From positions 9,191,628-9,255,627 of the forward strand of contig CM030932.1 of NCBI GenBank assembly GCA_018136815.1: DNA of 64,000 bases, in the 5' to 3' direction. The notes below the pieces were generated by a model. That model did no database searches, was not told the DNA's origin, and saw only the letters and a program-made list of their open reading frames with translations. This document shows, one piece after another, positions 45,590 to 55,204 of this stretch (positions are counted from its first letter, which is position 1; each line of letters opens with the position of its first letter). Source of the stretch: Isochrysis galbana (taxonomy: Eukaryota; Haptophyta; Isochrysidales; Isochrysidaceae). Position numbers and translations under genes: made by a program.

Positions 45590-46800
45590 AGACGAGTGGT
45601 GCCGGAGCCGCCCAGAGCCCCCTGTCTGCCTGTCGACCAGGGTGGGGGGGGAGTCAGTACGAGAGAAGGCCCAAGCGGGCCTGGAAGTGTGGCTCGCGAC
45701 CCGCGCCCACTAGGGGTCTGGGCTGAATTGATGAGTGCCCCGCCCCTGCCAGAGGGCAGGGGCTGGGGTTGAATGTACGGGCTTACCCCTGGAGGTGTCC
45801 GCAATGGAGAGAGGGGGGCACGAGGCCCCCATGGACCCCCACTTATAAATAATAATAATAAAACAACTGAGCGTTAGTACCACTACTCCCACTAGCCCGG
45901 TACTATCACGACACCCCTCAGCGCACCTGCCCGCACGCCTTGAAGTGGTGGCACAGACACATACACATATGCATCCCTTCAAATCTCCCCCCTCGCAAAC
46001 CCCCGGCTCCCATTATAACTCCCCACAAGTTACAATGAGGGAAAACCCATTGAGGCGGACCGGTCGACGCCGGCCGACTCTCCGGGGAAAAACACCGGGG
46101 GGGGGGGGAGGGACCTCTCGTCGAGAAGCAGAACGGCCCTTACAGCTCGCGCCGCGAGCAGTCCTCGAAGAAATAAATGACTGCGCCCCCCGATACCTGC
46201 CACAAGGACGTCTTGAGCCACTCCCTTCCTCTCTTCCTCTTGTCGCCAGCCGCCCCCCTTCGCCCGTTTGCTAAGGCAAACGGGGCCCGTTTCTTACCGC
46301 ACTCCATCGGGGGGGGTGCAAAACCCCCCCTCTCCCTTTCTCCATTCTCCTCCACCCCTCTCCCTGCGGCGCGTCGCCATGCGGCGCGCCACGGCCTGCT
46401 CTCAGAGGGCCTTTGGGGGCTCCCAGAGGGCCAGCAAGGGCAGCTCAGGGGGCAGTGGAGGCTGGGGCTCAGCCCCTGGCCCCCCCTGCCTCTCCCACGC
46501 TTGCCACGCTGGCCATGGGGGCCTCCCTGCGGCCTCTGTATGCCTGGCGACCAGGGGAGGGGGGGGAGTCAGCTCGAGGGCAGGCCCAGTATGGGCGTGG
46601 GAGTGCGAGTCACGAGTCACGAGTCACGGCCCGCGCCCACGAAGGGTCTGGGCCAGGATGATGATTGCCCAGCCCCTGCCCTCTGGCAGGGGCTAAGGTT
46701 GAATGTACGGGCCCACCCCGGGGGGTGTCCGCGATGGAGAGAGGGGGGCGCGAGGCCCCCATTGACCCCCACTTATAAAAGTAGGTTCGACCCCCACTTA
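45590..46800 (-). repeat. Copies of the 24.7-kb transposon module
   Basis: 45,858-46,790 is a reverse-orientation copy of 24,720-25,665: shared blocks include AAATGGGTTTTCCCTCATT-type sequence (as its complement), GGAGTGTGGTGAGAAACG, CTTTGGGGGCTCCCAGAGGG and CAGCCCCTGCC. 45,600-45,857 is a second, shorter direct copy of its end, so ACCCCCACTTATAAA occurs at both 45,835 and 46,767. At 46,765-46,815 the end block is itself duplicated in tandem (about 27 bp). No integrase is present. Confidence 0.6.
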
Positions 46801-47276
46801 TAAAAGTAGGTTGGCCCATTGGGTCCCAGACCCCACCTACATAAAAGCGGACAGACAGACACACACGACAACAAAGACAATTCCAGAAGGCCTGCCCGGA
46901 CCCCACACTCTAAACCAGGCCTCAGGTAGCGCACCGAGGCCGGACCCCGGAAACCGAAGAAAAAGGAAAGAAGGGGGGCAGGGGAAGAGGTGGAGGGAGG
47001 GATGATAAGGGCGATGTAGATAGCGAAGGGGAGTCCCGAAACTAGTAGGTGTGAAGCCCTGAATCTTCAGAAGTTTTTTTTATGCATTGAGACGCCATAC
47101 ACGTACAGGCGTGGTACAAAGGCATACACGATGTAAGATATGAGAAAGGCAAAATCAGTAGTCAGTAGCGTCCACCAGCCACAAGATAACCGCCAGCTAA
47201 GAATATCGGACTCATGTTTCTACCAGTGCGGCGTGCTCAAGCATCCTCAAACAATCTCACAAAGCGATTCAGGGTT
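46801..47276. other. 3' flank of the membrane protein gene with GAAACCGAAGAA repeat
   Basis: 46,895-47,000 is a copy of the CCCCGGAAACCGAAGAAAAA interspersed repeat (compare 48,990-49,050, 42,835, 31,985 and reverse 2,040). The rest is unique, AT-richer, and presumably 3' flank of the leftward gene. Confidence 0.4.
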
Positions 47277-48038
47277 CTACAATGTTGTTGAAGTCGCACT
47301 TTCTGGCGAATAGTGGGGACAAGGCGGCTCCCGTGCGCTGAGAAAAGAGGTCAAGAGCGCCTTCTGATAGAGAGCGGACCTGCAATACTGTGATCCTGCC
47401 TGGGTCCGAGTCATGGCTGCTCCAAAAAGCGGCGGCAGCTCCAGAGAGAGTGTTTTGCAATCCACTGACTGCCACTCCATTTTGACCGCTGAGCCCCACG
47501 ACGATGTGATGTTGGTCGTCAGCCTCTTGATCTCATCTCTGACCACATTCAGAGGCTTCTTGGGCTCAGGCCATGTTCCGGCAGCATCCCAGATGGATAT
47601 CCAATACGCCTGTTCTTGTTTCCCGCAATCGGCTTGAAGCTGAGCCGCAGTGAAAGCTGCAGCCATGGAAACACTGGCGAGTGCCGCATCACCTGCAGCA
47701 GCAGCTAGGATTTTCAGCTCTTGCGCAGAGTTGTACACACATACCTGGTCGAGCGTTCGGCCTCTAGCAGTAGCCTTTGCAGCAGCGACTTCTCGCATAA
47801 GCAGAACACGCTGTGCCACATCGCTAAACACTTCACACGTGAACGGGTAGCGCACGCATTCTGAAGTTCCAGACACGATGGCGTCACGACTTTCTCTGAG
47901 CATCGCCGCAAAAAGCGTGCACGCACTCAAGAACAGCAATGCAAGTCCCAGGCGGGGCGCGACGTGCGAGAGAGCACGATGGACACCTTCCTCCGCTATG
48001 ATCGGGACGTTTCCCGCCCTTGGTCCCTCGTGCATCAT
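47277..48038 (-). CDS. Single-pass membrane protein of unknown function (253 aa)
   Basis: Intronless frame from ATG at 48,038. A short N-terminal tail (~28 residues) precedes one hydrophobic segment, LGLALLFLSACTLFAAML (~residues 31-48), suggesting a signal anchor. The following domain has six to seven Cys spaced across ~150 residues (ECVRYPFTCEVF, DQVCVYN, ADCGKQEQAYW, DCKTLSL, SQYC) and a central Ala-rich helical stretch, as expected for a disulphide-containing lumenal domain. Around residues 155-175 there is a WISIWDAAGTWPEPKKP segment. No family recognised. A GGTATGTG donor-like site near 47,744 is probably not used because the frame continues without interruption. Confidence 0.5.
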   Translation of the reverse strand: MMHEGPRAGNVPIIAEEGVHRALSHVAPRLGLALLFLSACTLFAAMLRESRDAIVSGTSECVRYPFTCEVFSDVAQRVLLMREVAAAKATARGRTLDQVCVYNSAQELKILAAAAGDAALASVSMAAAFTAAQLQADCGKQEQAYWISIWDAAGTWPEPKKPLNVVRDEIKRLTTNITSSWGSAVKMEWQSVDCKTLSLELPPLFGAAMTRTQAGSQYCRSALYQKALLTSFLSAREPPCPHYSPESATSTTL

Positions 48039-48207
48039 GGCTGAAGGCGCCTAGCTCGACGACGCAGCCGGCAGCACCGATCAACGCGGCCGCCCGTCTA
48101 GGCCGGCCAGATTCCCGAATACCGGTATATTTCTATCGTTAGAAAACTCGGCGAGGTATCGATTGCCGCTAAGGTAGGGAGTCTCCCCCCCCCCCCCGCT
48201 CTCTCAG

Positions 48208-48561
48208 GGAAGCGGCCTTGCGGTGGCCGCCGCCGGCGTCGCGCTCGCCGTCGCGTCGGTGCCCCGAGGGCGCCACTTCTCGCACCCCCATCACACGCTC
48301 GGGACCGTCGCCTTCGCCCTCGCACTGCTGCAGCCGCTCAACGCGCTCGTGCGCGGCCCGCCCGCCGCCCGCACCACGCGCCGCGCCGTGTGGCGGGTCG
48401 CGCACAAGGGGACGGGCTACGCGGTGCTCGGCGTGGGCGTCTACAAGGCCCTCTCGGGGCGCGCCCTCATGCCGAGCCAAGGCGACGCTGTTCTCGTCGC
48501 GTACGTGGTGCTCCTGGGCCTCTCCTTCGGGGTGCTCGCGGGGGGGCTCATGGTAGGGTGA
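48208..48561 (+). pseudogene. Cytochrome b561-type membrane fragment lacking its 5' exons
   Basis: The frame begins at an acceptor-like CTCTCTCAG (48,207) with no ATG and encodes ~117 residues ending in a stop at 48,561. It contains HFSHPHHTLGTVAFALALLQ (helix with heme-type His), PLNALVRG, WRVAHKGTGYAVLGVGVYKA and a last hydrophobic helix DAVLVAYVVLLGLSFGVLAG. The H...G..A..L..LQP..AL.R......R..W...H...GY order is that of the C-terminal half of eukaryotic cytochrome b561/DOMON-linked ferric reductases. Only ~170 bp separate it from the divergent neighbour, which leaves little room for the missing helices. It may be a truncated copy or a terminal exon with displaced 5' exons. A composition rich in GCG/CGC codons sets it apart. 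Confidence 0.5.
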
Positions 48562-49349
48562 GAGTCCCCACGGAGAGGGGAAGAAACCCTGAGTGAAAGG
48601 AGACCAAATGAAGGCAAGCCGCCTAGCCCCGCGGGAGAACAACCTCGTCGAGTTTGTGCCCGACCTAACTAACTTCGTCCCTACGCTCGCTACTCGTAAA
48701 GTAAACAGCCGAGCTGTGAGCTGTGCAAATGTGATATGTGATATACTGTAAACAATTATGTGAAAAATAGCAGCATTATGCATTATGCATTATGCATTCT
48801 GTGTTATTATTAATTAGTATTATCTGTCCCCGGATCTGCATTATTGGTATCAGTAGAACATGGCCTCGAGCGTTATTTGTATCTGTAGACCATAGTACAA
48901 ATATGATACTACTATCTGCTTTATGATCATAGCCGAAATTCGAAGCTATTCCACGCCTTAGCCTTAGCCCCCATTGACCCCCACATAAAAAGTGGGTTGG
49001 GGCCGACCCCCCGAAACCGAAGAACAAGGAACGAGGGGGGGAGCGGGAAGGAGAGTGTGGTTGAGGCACGGGTGATGGCAACGGTGATCCGGAGGAAGGA
49101 ATGTGGATAGTAGCATAGCAGACATCTTCAAGAAGATTTTCTTCCGTACTTGACCGAGACAGAGCACAAATGCACAACAGGAAGATATGCACTGACACCG
49201 AGAGTCACAACGCTATGTACAGTGTAGAGTGTAGACTCAAGCTTTCGCATTCGTAGACCGTGAAACCTAGCAGCCGATGTTCACTGTGCGCATTGAAACG
49301 GCTACATTAGACAATCGGAGAGTCCTCGAGCTAGCTTTGCACCCAGCGA
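48562..49349. other. Spacer with repeats between cytochrome fragment and SMN gene
   Basis: 48,600-48,625 has the ACCAAATGAAGGCAAGCCGC junction motif. 48,775-48,800 has three tandem TGCATTA units. 48,965-49,060 repeats the CCCCATTGACCCCCAC...AAACCGAAGAACAAGG block. No gene is supported. Confidence 0.4.
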
Positions 49350-50207
49350 TCATGAGCTGCTATGCCTCTCCATGTATCTCGCGGTGAAAAATCCGCAGTG
49401 ATACCATGCCATGATCAAGTTTGACAAATCGTCTTGATGGCTTGTGCTCTTGACCCCGTCCCACATCCCCGTGCTTGCTGGACTAGTGCGGGCTCCACAA
49501 TGGGTGCCATCGACGTTGATGGGCGGTCCAAAGGGCTGGAAGCCAGGGATTGGTGGGGCCGAAGGGCCAGAAACAGCTGGGGCAGCAGAACTGTGGACGT
49601 TAGACGGGGGCATACGCGAAGCAGCTGAGGGAGGAAGGCCACAGCTTGCAGATGCTGTGTGATGAGCAGGATGATCAGAGTAATGGTAATAGTATGGTTC
49701 GTGCTGATACTGCTGGGCGTAATATGCTGCCCATGCCGCCTGACGCTCCGCCTCCAAAGTTGGTTCGGCGGCTGCCGCCCACGCTGGCTGCGTTCTATCT
49801 GTTTCCTCACTACGCCCCCTCGTGCCGTGGACTTCCCCTTCAGAGTTTGCTGCCAAAGTTGCTTGTTCTCTGGCCTCTTCCAAGAGCTCCGCCCTCGCAA
49901 TGGCCTCGGCCTCGGCCTCGGCCTCCGCCTCGGCCTCCGCCTCGGCTTCGGCGAGGATCTGTGAAGTGGTCTTCGCATTGGAGCCGTTCTTTGAGCGTCG
50001 CCGGCTGCTCTCTGCTGTTGAAGGACTGAAGTGCATCTCCTGCGAGAACAGGCGGCCGGAGACACGGCATGTGAGCAGGGTTTGGGCACGGGGCAGTGGG
50101 GCTGATCGATTCTGGCGCACCTGATACGATGCGACCGCACGGTCGTACGCCTTGATCAGCTCTGTGTCATCCCACGCGTCGGGCGAGGTGAAGTCGATCG
50201 ACTCCAT
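49350..50207 (-). CDS. SMN: SMN (survival motor neuron) homologue without a Tudor domain
   Basis: Start MESIDFTSPD at 50,207. The N-terminus AWDDTELIKAYDRAVASYQ is the Gemin2-binding motif of SMN. The C-terminus DDLSNLIMAWYHCGFFTARY is the YG-box oligomerisation motif, with the glycine-zipper reduced. No Tudor domain lies between; instead there is an acidic/Ala repeat (AEAEAEAEAEAE, about residues 106-120) and a Tyr/Pro/Ser-rich stretch. SMN scaffolds Sm-core assembly on spliceosomal snRNAs. Fission yeast Smn1 also lacks Tudor, so this short form is credible. A likely 81-nt intron (50,120-50,040; CAG|GTGCGC...TTCTCGCAG) is a multiple of three without a stop: the protein is 258 aa if spliced, 285 aa if retained. 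It is divergent from the bL31-like gene, 173 bp away. Confidence 0.78.
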   Translation of the reverse strand: MESIDFTSPDAWDDTELIKAYDRAVASYQVRQNRSAPLPRAQTLLTCRVSGRLFSQEMHFSPSTAESSRRRSKNGSNAKTTSQILAEAEAEAEAEAEAEAEAIARAELLEEAREQATLAANSEGEVHGTRGRSEETDRTQPAWAAAAEPTLEAERQAAWAAYYAQQYQHEPYYYHYSDHPAHHTASASCGLPPSAASRMPPSNVHSSAAPAVSGPSAPPIPGFQPFGPPINVDGTHCGARTSPASTGMWDGVKSTSHQDDLSNLIMAWYHCGFFTARYMERHSSS

Positions 50208-50380
50208 CGAGCGGGGGGGGGGAGGGAGGGTCGGGGGGAGCGAGGGGGGCGCACGGCTTGGCCCCGGGGGAGGGGGGAGGGGATTCTTTTTTAGAGCTGC
50301 GTATTGTGGAGGAGACAGGCAGAAGACAAAAGAACAAATAGGAAAAGGACGAGCCTCTCGCCTCGCTCGCTGTCGGCGCG
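50208..50380. promoter_or_regulatory. Bidirectional promoter between SMN and bL31-like genes
   Basis: The two start codons face away from each other 173 bp apart, so both promoters must lie here. The SMN side is a G-run-rich block (50,211-50,282); the other half has AAAGAACAAATAGGAAAAGG. No TATA box is evident. Confidence 0.4.
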
Positions 50381-50734
50381 ATGCCGCAGCTGACGCTCCG
50401 GCCCAACCTGTACAGGATGGTGACGGTGGTGATGAGCGACGGCTCGACGTTCCGGATGCCGAGCGCTGTACGCATCGTTGGTGACACACTCCAACTCGAG
50501 AGAGACCCACACAACCATCCGATCTTCCTGGTGCTCCTGCGCATGCCAGCAGCATTGTCGCCCCTGCAGTTGCCCAGCTGCATCTGTCCTCCGTCTCACT
50601 CTCCCTGCGCGCTTCCGTGGACTCAGGGTGAAGGAGATGGCACGGGCATGTTGAATAAGCGGGAAGCCGCTCGGCTGCAGCGCATAAAGGAACGTGAACA
50701 ACGCAGAGGCATTGGGATGTCCCCTTCAAGTTGA
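50381..50734 (+). CDS. bL31-type (probably organellar) ribosomal protein, ~85 aa
   Basis: Starts MPQLTLRPNLYRMVTVVMSD, then GSTFRMPSAVRIVGDTLQLE and RDPHNHPIFL. This matches the N-terminal core of bL31 ribosomal proteins (V-x-x-S-D-G-S-T-F, then a D-x-x-x-H-P turn), lacking the zinc-binding Cys of the bacterial long form, as in mitochondrial and plastid copies. A probable intron 50,531-50,626 (96 nt, GTGCTC...ACTCAG) is in frame without stops. If removed, the protein continues GEGDGTGMLNKREAARLQRI and ends at 50,734 with a basic tail. The product would sit in the central protuberance bridging the subunits. No clear transit peptide is visible before the core. Confidence 0.68.
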   Translation: MPQLTLRPNLYRMVTVVMSDGSTFRMPSAVRIVGDTLQLERDPHNHPIFLVLLRMPAALSPLQLPSCICPPSHSPCALPWTQGEGDGTGMLNKREAARLQRIKEREQRRGIGMSPSS

Positions 50735-52996
50735 GGTGCTCAGATCAAAGCAGCAAAATATATGATGTGATTTTTTGCCTTGACCGGCGTGGTGGGGGCA
50801 GAGAGCAGTAGGAGAGGACGCGAGGATCCAGCTAGGCTAGGGTTGAGGTATCCCACACCGATTGCGCTTGCAAAAGCATATGCAAACCGGAGCTCGACCA
50901 ACTCATAAGCGCATGGAGCCAATGTTGGATGGTGCATGGTACTCGGACAATGAAGCAGGAGCCTCAGCCTTCTCTCCTTCTGATCACTCCGGAATCCCCG
51001 AGAGGGCGCAAGTCGTTCACATGACTCGGTTGCGCACGCACTGCGCTTCTATTGCGTGCTGTCTATCCACGGAAGATTGCTATAAAAGTATAAAAGTGGC
51101 CAATGCAATGGTATCTATCTACATTTGCTTGTTCATCATTGGTAATGACGCAATTGGGTTGGCACACCTAGGCGGGAAGATGAAGAGCAAGTATAGACTT
51201 GTTGTCTACAAGTCGTGTCAGATAGTAGGGCGGTCAAACAGGGTTTTTTATTAGGGGTGAAAAATGACCATCTCACGGTTAAGGAAATTTCAGGACTTTT
51301 TTCGGTAGAAAGTTCCCAATACACCCAACTAATACATATCCGGGCCCCATTGGGACCCAGACCTCCCCCTTGAGCCCCCACAACAAAACGTAAGCAAATA
51401 TTGACGAAAGACGCTAAAGTCGGAAAGGGCTTAAAGAGCCCAACTTCAAATCGAGACCGGGCGCGGTGCATGCCCGTTTTTGACGATCCATCAAGATGAG
51501 GGGGCGCGGGCGCGGGCCACCGGACCATATCTAAGCCCTTCACCCCTATCCCCCTAGTAGTGCACGGGGGGAGTCGCCTTATGGCGGGGGGAGAAGGGCC
51601 GGGGGAGTGGGGGTGTAGAAAATTTCCTACGTGAGTAAGAAGTAGAGGGTCCACGGCCGCGTGTGCGGTGAGACTATTAAAAGGTTTATTTATTTATCCT
51701 CCACAAATATGGGGTACTAAGCTCTACCTCGTGGAGAAGCCGGCGTATGGCTGGTCATCTTGGTCTTGGTCTTGGTCATCAAAACATACAACATTAAGGC
51801 GTGGAACTAGATAGCCAGATATCTAGCTATCTAGTTATCCACCCCCGATTTTCACTATCTATATCTAGTTAGATAGAGCCGGCGACTATCTATATCTAGC
51901 TAGATGGCAATCGCCAATATCTAGATATCTAGTGAATAGCGGGCAGCGAGCGGGCCTCTTTAGCTGCTTATAGCTTATAGTCCGTCGAGCGCGGACGGGC
52001 TTACACCTGACTAAGAGTCAGGCGGCTCGCGAGGGGTTCGACGAGATCGACGGCAGCAACGCAATGGGGCTACGATCCACCGCGAGAGGGCGAGGGGGCG
52101 GCACCGCGCCGTCGGTCGGGAGTGACGGGGGTAGGCCCTCCGTCAACCGGCTGAGAGCGCGCACCAACGAGGCAGGCGAGAACGCTAGGACGCTCCACTC
52201 GGATATAGGTAAGCCAACCGGGAGCGGATGCCATTCCAGAGTGGAGGCGGAGATTGACGAGGGAGGCGCTAGCCGGCTGGGACGCTCCGAGAGCGACGGG
52301 GCGACGGACGATCCGACGGGGGCGACAGTTACGCACAGGAATATGGAGGGAATCTTTCGAAAACCCTTAAGCGAGTTGATGAAGACCGAAGTAAAATAGC
52401 GCCACGATATAATCCAACGGCCAACACCTGAGGGGGAATCAGGGTCACGCAAGGGGGCGGTTCCTTGCACCGGCGATACCTGAACGCGCGACTTAGCCTA
52501 AAAACGCGAGGAGCACGCAAGGAGGTAAGCCAGGTGAGGGGCAAGCAGGCGACAAGGGAGGCGACAAAGGAGGCGAGGGCAAAGAGGGCGAATGGGCGAA
52601 TGTAGGACCCTGCGACGGTGACTAGTGGCTAGCCTCCAAGTTGTTCTGTCATATATGATATCATATATATGATATCTCAGTATTAGTTGCTCTAGACCTG
52701 ATACTGAGTGTCATATGACAAGACTAGAGGCTACAACTCAACTAGTTTTACTAGTACAAGTTCGGGCGCGGGAAATACCGGCGCTCCTAGCTCCGAGCCC
52801 CCCCCCCCCCCCCATGGCCGCCAACGTGATGTGCAGCAACGATGGCGGCGGCGACGACGGTGATGACGAGTGTCACAACGCCGTGGAGTGGGGGCGGCGC
52901 CATGTGGAGACGCTCCAGGGGTGCCGCTGTGGGAGCTTGAAATGGTTAGTCATCGAGCAGCAGCATGCAGCATCCGATTCTAAGTACTGAGTAAGA
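50735..52996. repeat. Repeat-rich intergenic region
   Basis: 51,490-51,690 is a direct copy of 2,480-2,690. 51,805-51,945 is an AT-rich block of TATCTAG/CTAGATAT palindromes. 52,270-52,520 is a family-A LTR fragment on the reverse strand. 52,640-52,740 is a diverged relative of the palindromic CATATGATATCA repeat. 52,800-52,815 is a C run. Reverse frame 50,740-50,937 (YELVELRFAYAFASAIGVGY) might be coding, but has no family match I recognise. Confidence 0.45.
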
Positions 52997-53125
52997 AGAT
53001 TTTTATCATAATGGCGGGTTTATAAGTGTAGATGTTTGGAGCAAGTATCATATGATATCAGATGTATGACATCATACTCAGTTCCATGGCAAGTGTCATA
53101 TGACGGTATGACGGAACAACTTGGG
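52997..53125. repeat. ~105-bp palindromic repeat, second copy
   Basis: Near-identical to 1,373-1,480 in the same orientation, here without adjoining family-A LTR sequence. It ends about 165 bp before the pseudouridine synthase start codon. Confidence 0.5.
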
Positions 53126-53291
53126 CTAGCCTGCAAGGAGGGAACTTAGAAACGCAAACAACTTCTAAAACAAAAAGGTCGATCGCGGATGCGACATAAA
53201 TACGCCTTACAAGTTAAATAAAATTACATAGTGGAGCGGCGGCACGGCTGTGCCGCGTGAATCCGGCAGGCGGCAGGAGCGTCGGAGGGGC

Positions 53292-54149
53292 ATGGCCGGA
53301 GCAGCAGCTCGACGAACGCTGCTCTTGGCACAGTACAAGCCCTTCTCATTCCTCTCACCGTCTACCGCGCCTAGAGGCAGCAAGCGTTTCGCTATCGACC
53401 TCCTCACGCAGCGGAACCTCGCGTCGGCTGCTCCATGGGTGGCTGCGCAAGGGCGCCAACCCGCCAGGCTAACGCCAGGACTCCCTCAGGACCCTCGGGA
53501 CCTAGCAGGCCTCGTGTGCATCGGCCGTCTCGATGCAGATTCGATCGGGCTCATGCTTTGGACGACAGACGCTGTTCTCGCCTCCAGAGTCATGTCGCCG
53601 GCCTCACATATAGAGAAGGAGTACCTTGTGCGTGTCACAGGCCATGAAGCGTGGAATCTCAAGCGGCGCGAAAAGGTAGCGCAAGAGATGAGCGCGGGGC
53701 TGGTTGTCGGTGATGTATCCTTTCGACCCTGTTCCGTGCATTGGCTTAATGAGTCGCAGTTGCAAATCATTTTGACAGAGGGCAAGCACCGGCAAGCACG
53801 ACTCATGTGTGCGAGCGTTGGTCTTGAGGTGGTTGGTTTGAAGCGAGTGCGCATCGGCTGCATTCGTCTGGGAGGGCTTCGCATCGGTCAATGGTGCTGG
53901 CTGCCAGATTCATTGCACCGCAGACTCTCGGTGGAGACGCGCCATGGATCATCGCAGCCGCGGGTGCCTGCGAAAGAGGAGACCATGGGAAAGCAAACAT
54001 GTGTCCGCAATCGTCAAGGAGGTGTCGCACCGATGGTGCCAGTGTCGGCTCCCGTGGCGAGAGGATCCTCAAAGGCTAGAATGGCGCGCGCAAGTGACGC
54101 AGATATCGCGTCAAAAGCCGGTCGCATTCTTGATGAGGTGGTGATTTGA
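53292..54149 (+). CDS. RsuA/RluB/E/F-family pseudouridine synthase (285 aa)
   Basis: First ATG at 53,292 (MAGAAARRTLLLAQYKPFSF). Motifs in order: YKPFSFLSPST; GRLDADSIGLMLWTTD with the catalytic Asp at about residue 81 (motif II, G-R-L-D); IEKEYLVRVTG; LQIILTEGKHRQARLMCASV; and VVGLKRVRIGCIRLGGLRIG. The order and wording match the RsuA/RluE type, which converts one uridine in rRNA to pseudouridine. There is no N-terminal S4 domain. The last ~75 residues are a Ser/Lys/Arg-rich tail not found in bacterial members. The Arg/Ala-rich start could be an organelle-targeting sequence (inference). No intron. The family is bacterial in origin, so a plastid or mitochondrial rRNA target is likely. Confidence 0.86.
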   Translation: MAGAAARRTLLLAQYKPFSFLSPSTAPRGSKRFAIDLLTQRNLASAAPWVAAQGRQPARLTPGLPQDPRDLAGLVCIGRLDADSIGLMLWTTDAVLASRVMSPASHIEKEYLVRVTGHEAWNLKRREKVAQEMSAGLVVGDVSFRPCSVHWLNESQLQIILTEGKHRQARLMCASVGLEVVGLKRVRIGCIRLGGLRIGQWCWLPDSLHRRLSVETRHGSSQPRVPAKEETMGKQTCVRNRQGGVAPMVPVSAPVARGSSKARMARASDADIASKAGRILDEVVI

Positions 54150-55204
54150 TGGCATCAATGCTTTGGACATAACAAAGATATTGTGGACTTATGTGTTATG
54201 TGGGCAAAGATAAAGATAGGCACGCAAGCATCAAAATTCGTTAAAAATAAGTCGGACCCGCTGCTGGAGGGGCTGCAACGCTCCACCAAGTACTGCACCA
54301 ATCCACCGAGTACTGCACCATCGGTGTTGCGGGCAAGGGGGTCATGAAACCAAGTCGGGATCGCATTGGCCTTGGGCTGTCGCATTCGCGAATCGACGCT
54401 CGTTAGGCTTCTTTCTTCTCTTCGTTCGGTATTTATCGTTATAATTCTCTCATTCTCGTTCTCGGTCAAAAACTTCGCGTGGACGCCTAGGATCTAGGGT
54501 TATGGAGCGCCCTCCCTCTTTCTCTCGAAGAGATGGGAAGTTTCCCCACCTTTCTTCCTCCCAGGCGCCTCGCAAAAAGGTTTAATTCGCTATCTCCCCG
54601 CGTTTCTCTACCTGCTTCTGGGGGCAATCAGGTTTGGTTTGCCATCTCCCCTTGGAGATCGATCTAGGTTCGCTGCTTGGGTGAGGGAATCTTTCTCCTT
54701 GGTCCTTGGTTTGCCATCTCCCTTTGGTAGCCCGGTCACTCACTATGCGGGTGCGGAGGGCACCAGCTACAATGGATGAATGAAGGGCAAAATAAGCTCC
54801 CTATAGGTTCCGGTAGGATGGATCAGCAAAAAAAATTGGGGGTTCTCCGGCGAAATTTTCGAAAAATACCGAATTTCAGGCCTTCGAAGACGGTGCGCGA
54901 AATACAGTCGGGCCCCCCTCCGGTATATTTTTAGTGAGGCTCTTCATGCGGGGCACAAGCATGGAATGACGAGGAAACCTTGGACGCCAACTCACTGGGT
55001 CTACAAGGCGTGGTTCTATGCACACTGGACCATAAGTCAAGCTCATAATTTTGCACTTAAATGTGTACGAACGTATCACAAAACTCAAGACGTTTACGTT
55101 GACCACTAGTCACCAAGGGCTAGAGCGGCTAATTTGGCACCACGACCGGGCGGACGGCATGGTCTTTTTTTTCATCCCTTTCAACTAGTGACAGCAAACG
55201 ACGT
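54150..55204. mobile_element. LTR family B fragment and spacer
   Basis: 54,360-54,700 matches the reverse complement of 33,165-33,470 (blocks GGAAGTTTCCCCACCTTTCT and GGGGGCAATCAGGTTTG), so this copy is in the forward orientation. 54,255-54,325 has a short tandem CACCAAGTACTGCACCAATC/CACCGAGTACTGCACCAT. The remainder to 55,204 is unique and without a supported gene. Confidence 0.5.
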
